Below the pieces are notes generated by a model that was not told where the DNA came from, searched no databases, and worked only from the letters and a program-made list of their open reading frames with translations. The translations under genes and the position numbers were made by a program. Shown here piece by piece: positions 21,918-22,469 of a stretch of DNA of 22,469 nt. This stretch comes from an uncultured Clostridia bacterium (GTDB lineage: Bacteria; Bacillota; Clostridia; Oscillospirales; Acutalibacteraceae). Position 1 is the first letter of the stretch. Every line of letters starts with the position of its first letter. The stretch lies in assembly GCA_945988915.1 (NCBI GenBank), contig CAMFTS010000010.1, forward strand, positions 1-22,469. Direction: 5' to 3'.

Positions 21918-22469
21918 TTTATGTGCAGATATTGGATATAAAAGCGTAAATCATTACGGCGAACAGCTTTGCGGCGACCATGTCGATATTGTTGAGCAGA
22001 ATGAAAACTCTACCGTTATTGTTCTTGCCGACGGACTCGGAAGCGGTGTAAAAGCAAGTATTCTTTCAACACTGACTTCAAAAATCATTTCAACAATGAT
22101 GGCGGCAGGCTTGCCTTTGGAGGAATGTGTTGATACAATAGCGGCAACACTTCCCGTTTGTTCGGTTCGCGGTGTAGCATATTCCACTTTTACAATTATT
22201 CACCTTTTAAACAATGAAACTGCAGAGCTTATTCAGTATGATAACCCTCATATTATTCTAATCCGAGATAATAAGAATTACGATTATCCTAAAACCGAAA
22301 TGAATATAGGCGGCAAGAAGATTTACAAGTCATCGGTAAAATTGCAGGAGAATGACATCTTCGTTGCAATGAGCGACGGTTGTCCTCACGCAGGAATAGG
22401 TATATCATATAATTTCGGATGGAAAAGAGAAGATATCATTACATTTATTGAAGCACTTGCACCTATAGG
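21910..22469 (+). CDS. SpoIIE-type PP2C protein phosphatase, partial at window end
   Basis: The reading from ATG 21910 stays open to the last base (186 codons) and is cut by the window edge. It begins MNDLCADIGYKSVNHYGEQ. VLADGLGSGVKAS (about 37-49) carries the first PP2C metal-binding Asp-Gly, and AMSDGC (about 156-161) the second. MAYST-like GVAYSTFTIIHL and YDNPHIILI match SpoIIE/PPM core strands. It should be a Mn- or Mg-dependent Ser/Thr phosphatase. AAGGAG stands 9 bases before the ATG, within the hydrogenase gene; the 8-base overlap implies coupling. Genes of this type regularly follow HydS, suggesting that the hydrogenase-PAS protein controls its activity. Its target is unknown. Confidence 0.9.
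   Translation, partial: MNDLCADIGYKSVNHYGEQLCGDHVDIVEQNENSTVIVLADGLGSGVKASILSTLTSKIISTMMAAGLPLEECVDTIAATLPVCSVRGVAYSTFTIIHLLNNETAELIQYDNPHIILIRDNKNYDYPKTEMNIGGKKIYKSSVKLQENDIFVAMSDGCPHAGIGISYNFGWKREDIITFIEALAPI

Noticed and set aside
21914..21949. ATG at 21914 overlapping the HydS stop as ATGA
   Set aside because: That frame meets TAA after 11 codons; the ATG at 21910 opens the phosphatase frame with a good ribosome site.

Overview
The window looks like one contig end from a low-GC Gram-positive anaerobe. It most resembles gut Clostridia of the Oscillospirales/Ruminococcaceae type. The evidence is the AT-rich coding sequence, strong AGGAGG-type ribosome sites, a class I T-box ahead of thrS, a Rex-type operator ahead of a fermentative adhE, the UPF0237/UPF0210 pair, and a sensory-type [FeFe] hydrogenase next to a SpoIIE-type phosphatase. 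The taxonomic placement is inference. The first 44 bases are not biological: they are the tail of an Illumina P5 oligo, an i5 index and the complete Nextera transposase adapter.

Layout. 45-391: a shortened VTT/TVP38-type membrane gene that ends inside a terminator hairpin. 415-3607 (minus): a three-gene operon (double zinc-ribbon membrane protein, TPM-domain protein, SPFH protein with duplicated zinc ribbons). It matches the order of Bacillus ydjGHI, but no pspA is present here. It diverges from an alpha/beta hydrolase (3781-4728), and each direction has a clear sigma-A promoter. 4747-8627 (plus): promoter, threonine T-box leader, thrS, and a metallophosphoesterase with a C-terminal membrane anchor. 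A hairpin at 8645-8675 separates these from convergent minus-strand genes: a DMT transporter, a MATE transporter, the UPF0210 protein and its ACT-domain partner (8695-12807). 12963-16067 (plus): PHP phosphatase, ispE, an Rrf2 regulator with three cysteines, and a LysR regulator.

16148-22469 (plus) is the most interesting part. A promoter overlapped by a perfect Rex-like palindrome precedes bifunctional adhE. Behind adhE come, with gaps of 3-13 bases or an overlap, an APH/choline-kinase-fold kinase, two tandem thioredoxin-like [2Fe-2S] proteins, a HydS/HfsB-like hydrogenase-PAS protein, and the start of a SpoIIE/PP2C phosphatase cut by the window end. I infer a single redox-controlled transcription unit joining ethanol formation to a hydrogen- or redox-sensing phospho-signalling module. 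The catalytic hydrogenase it would serve may lie just beyond the window.
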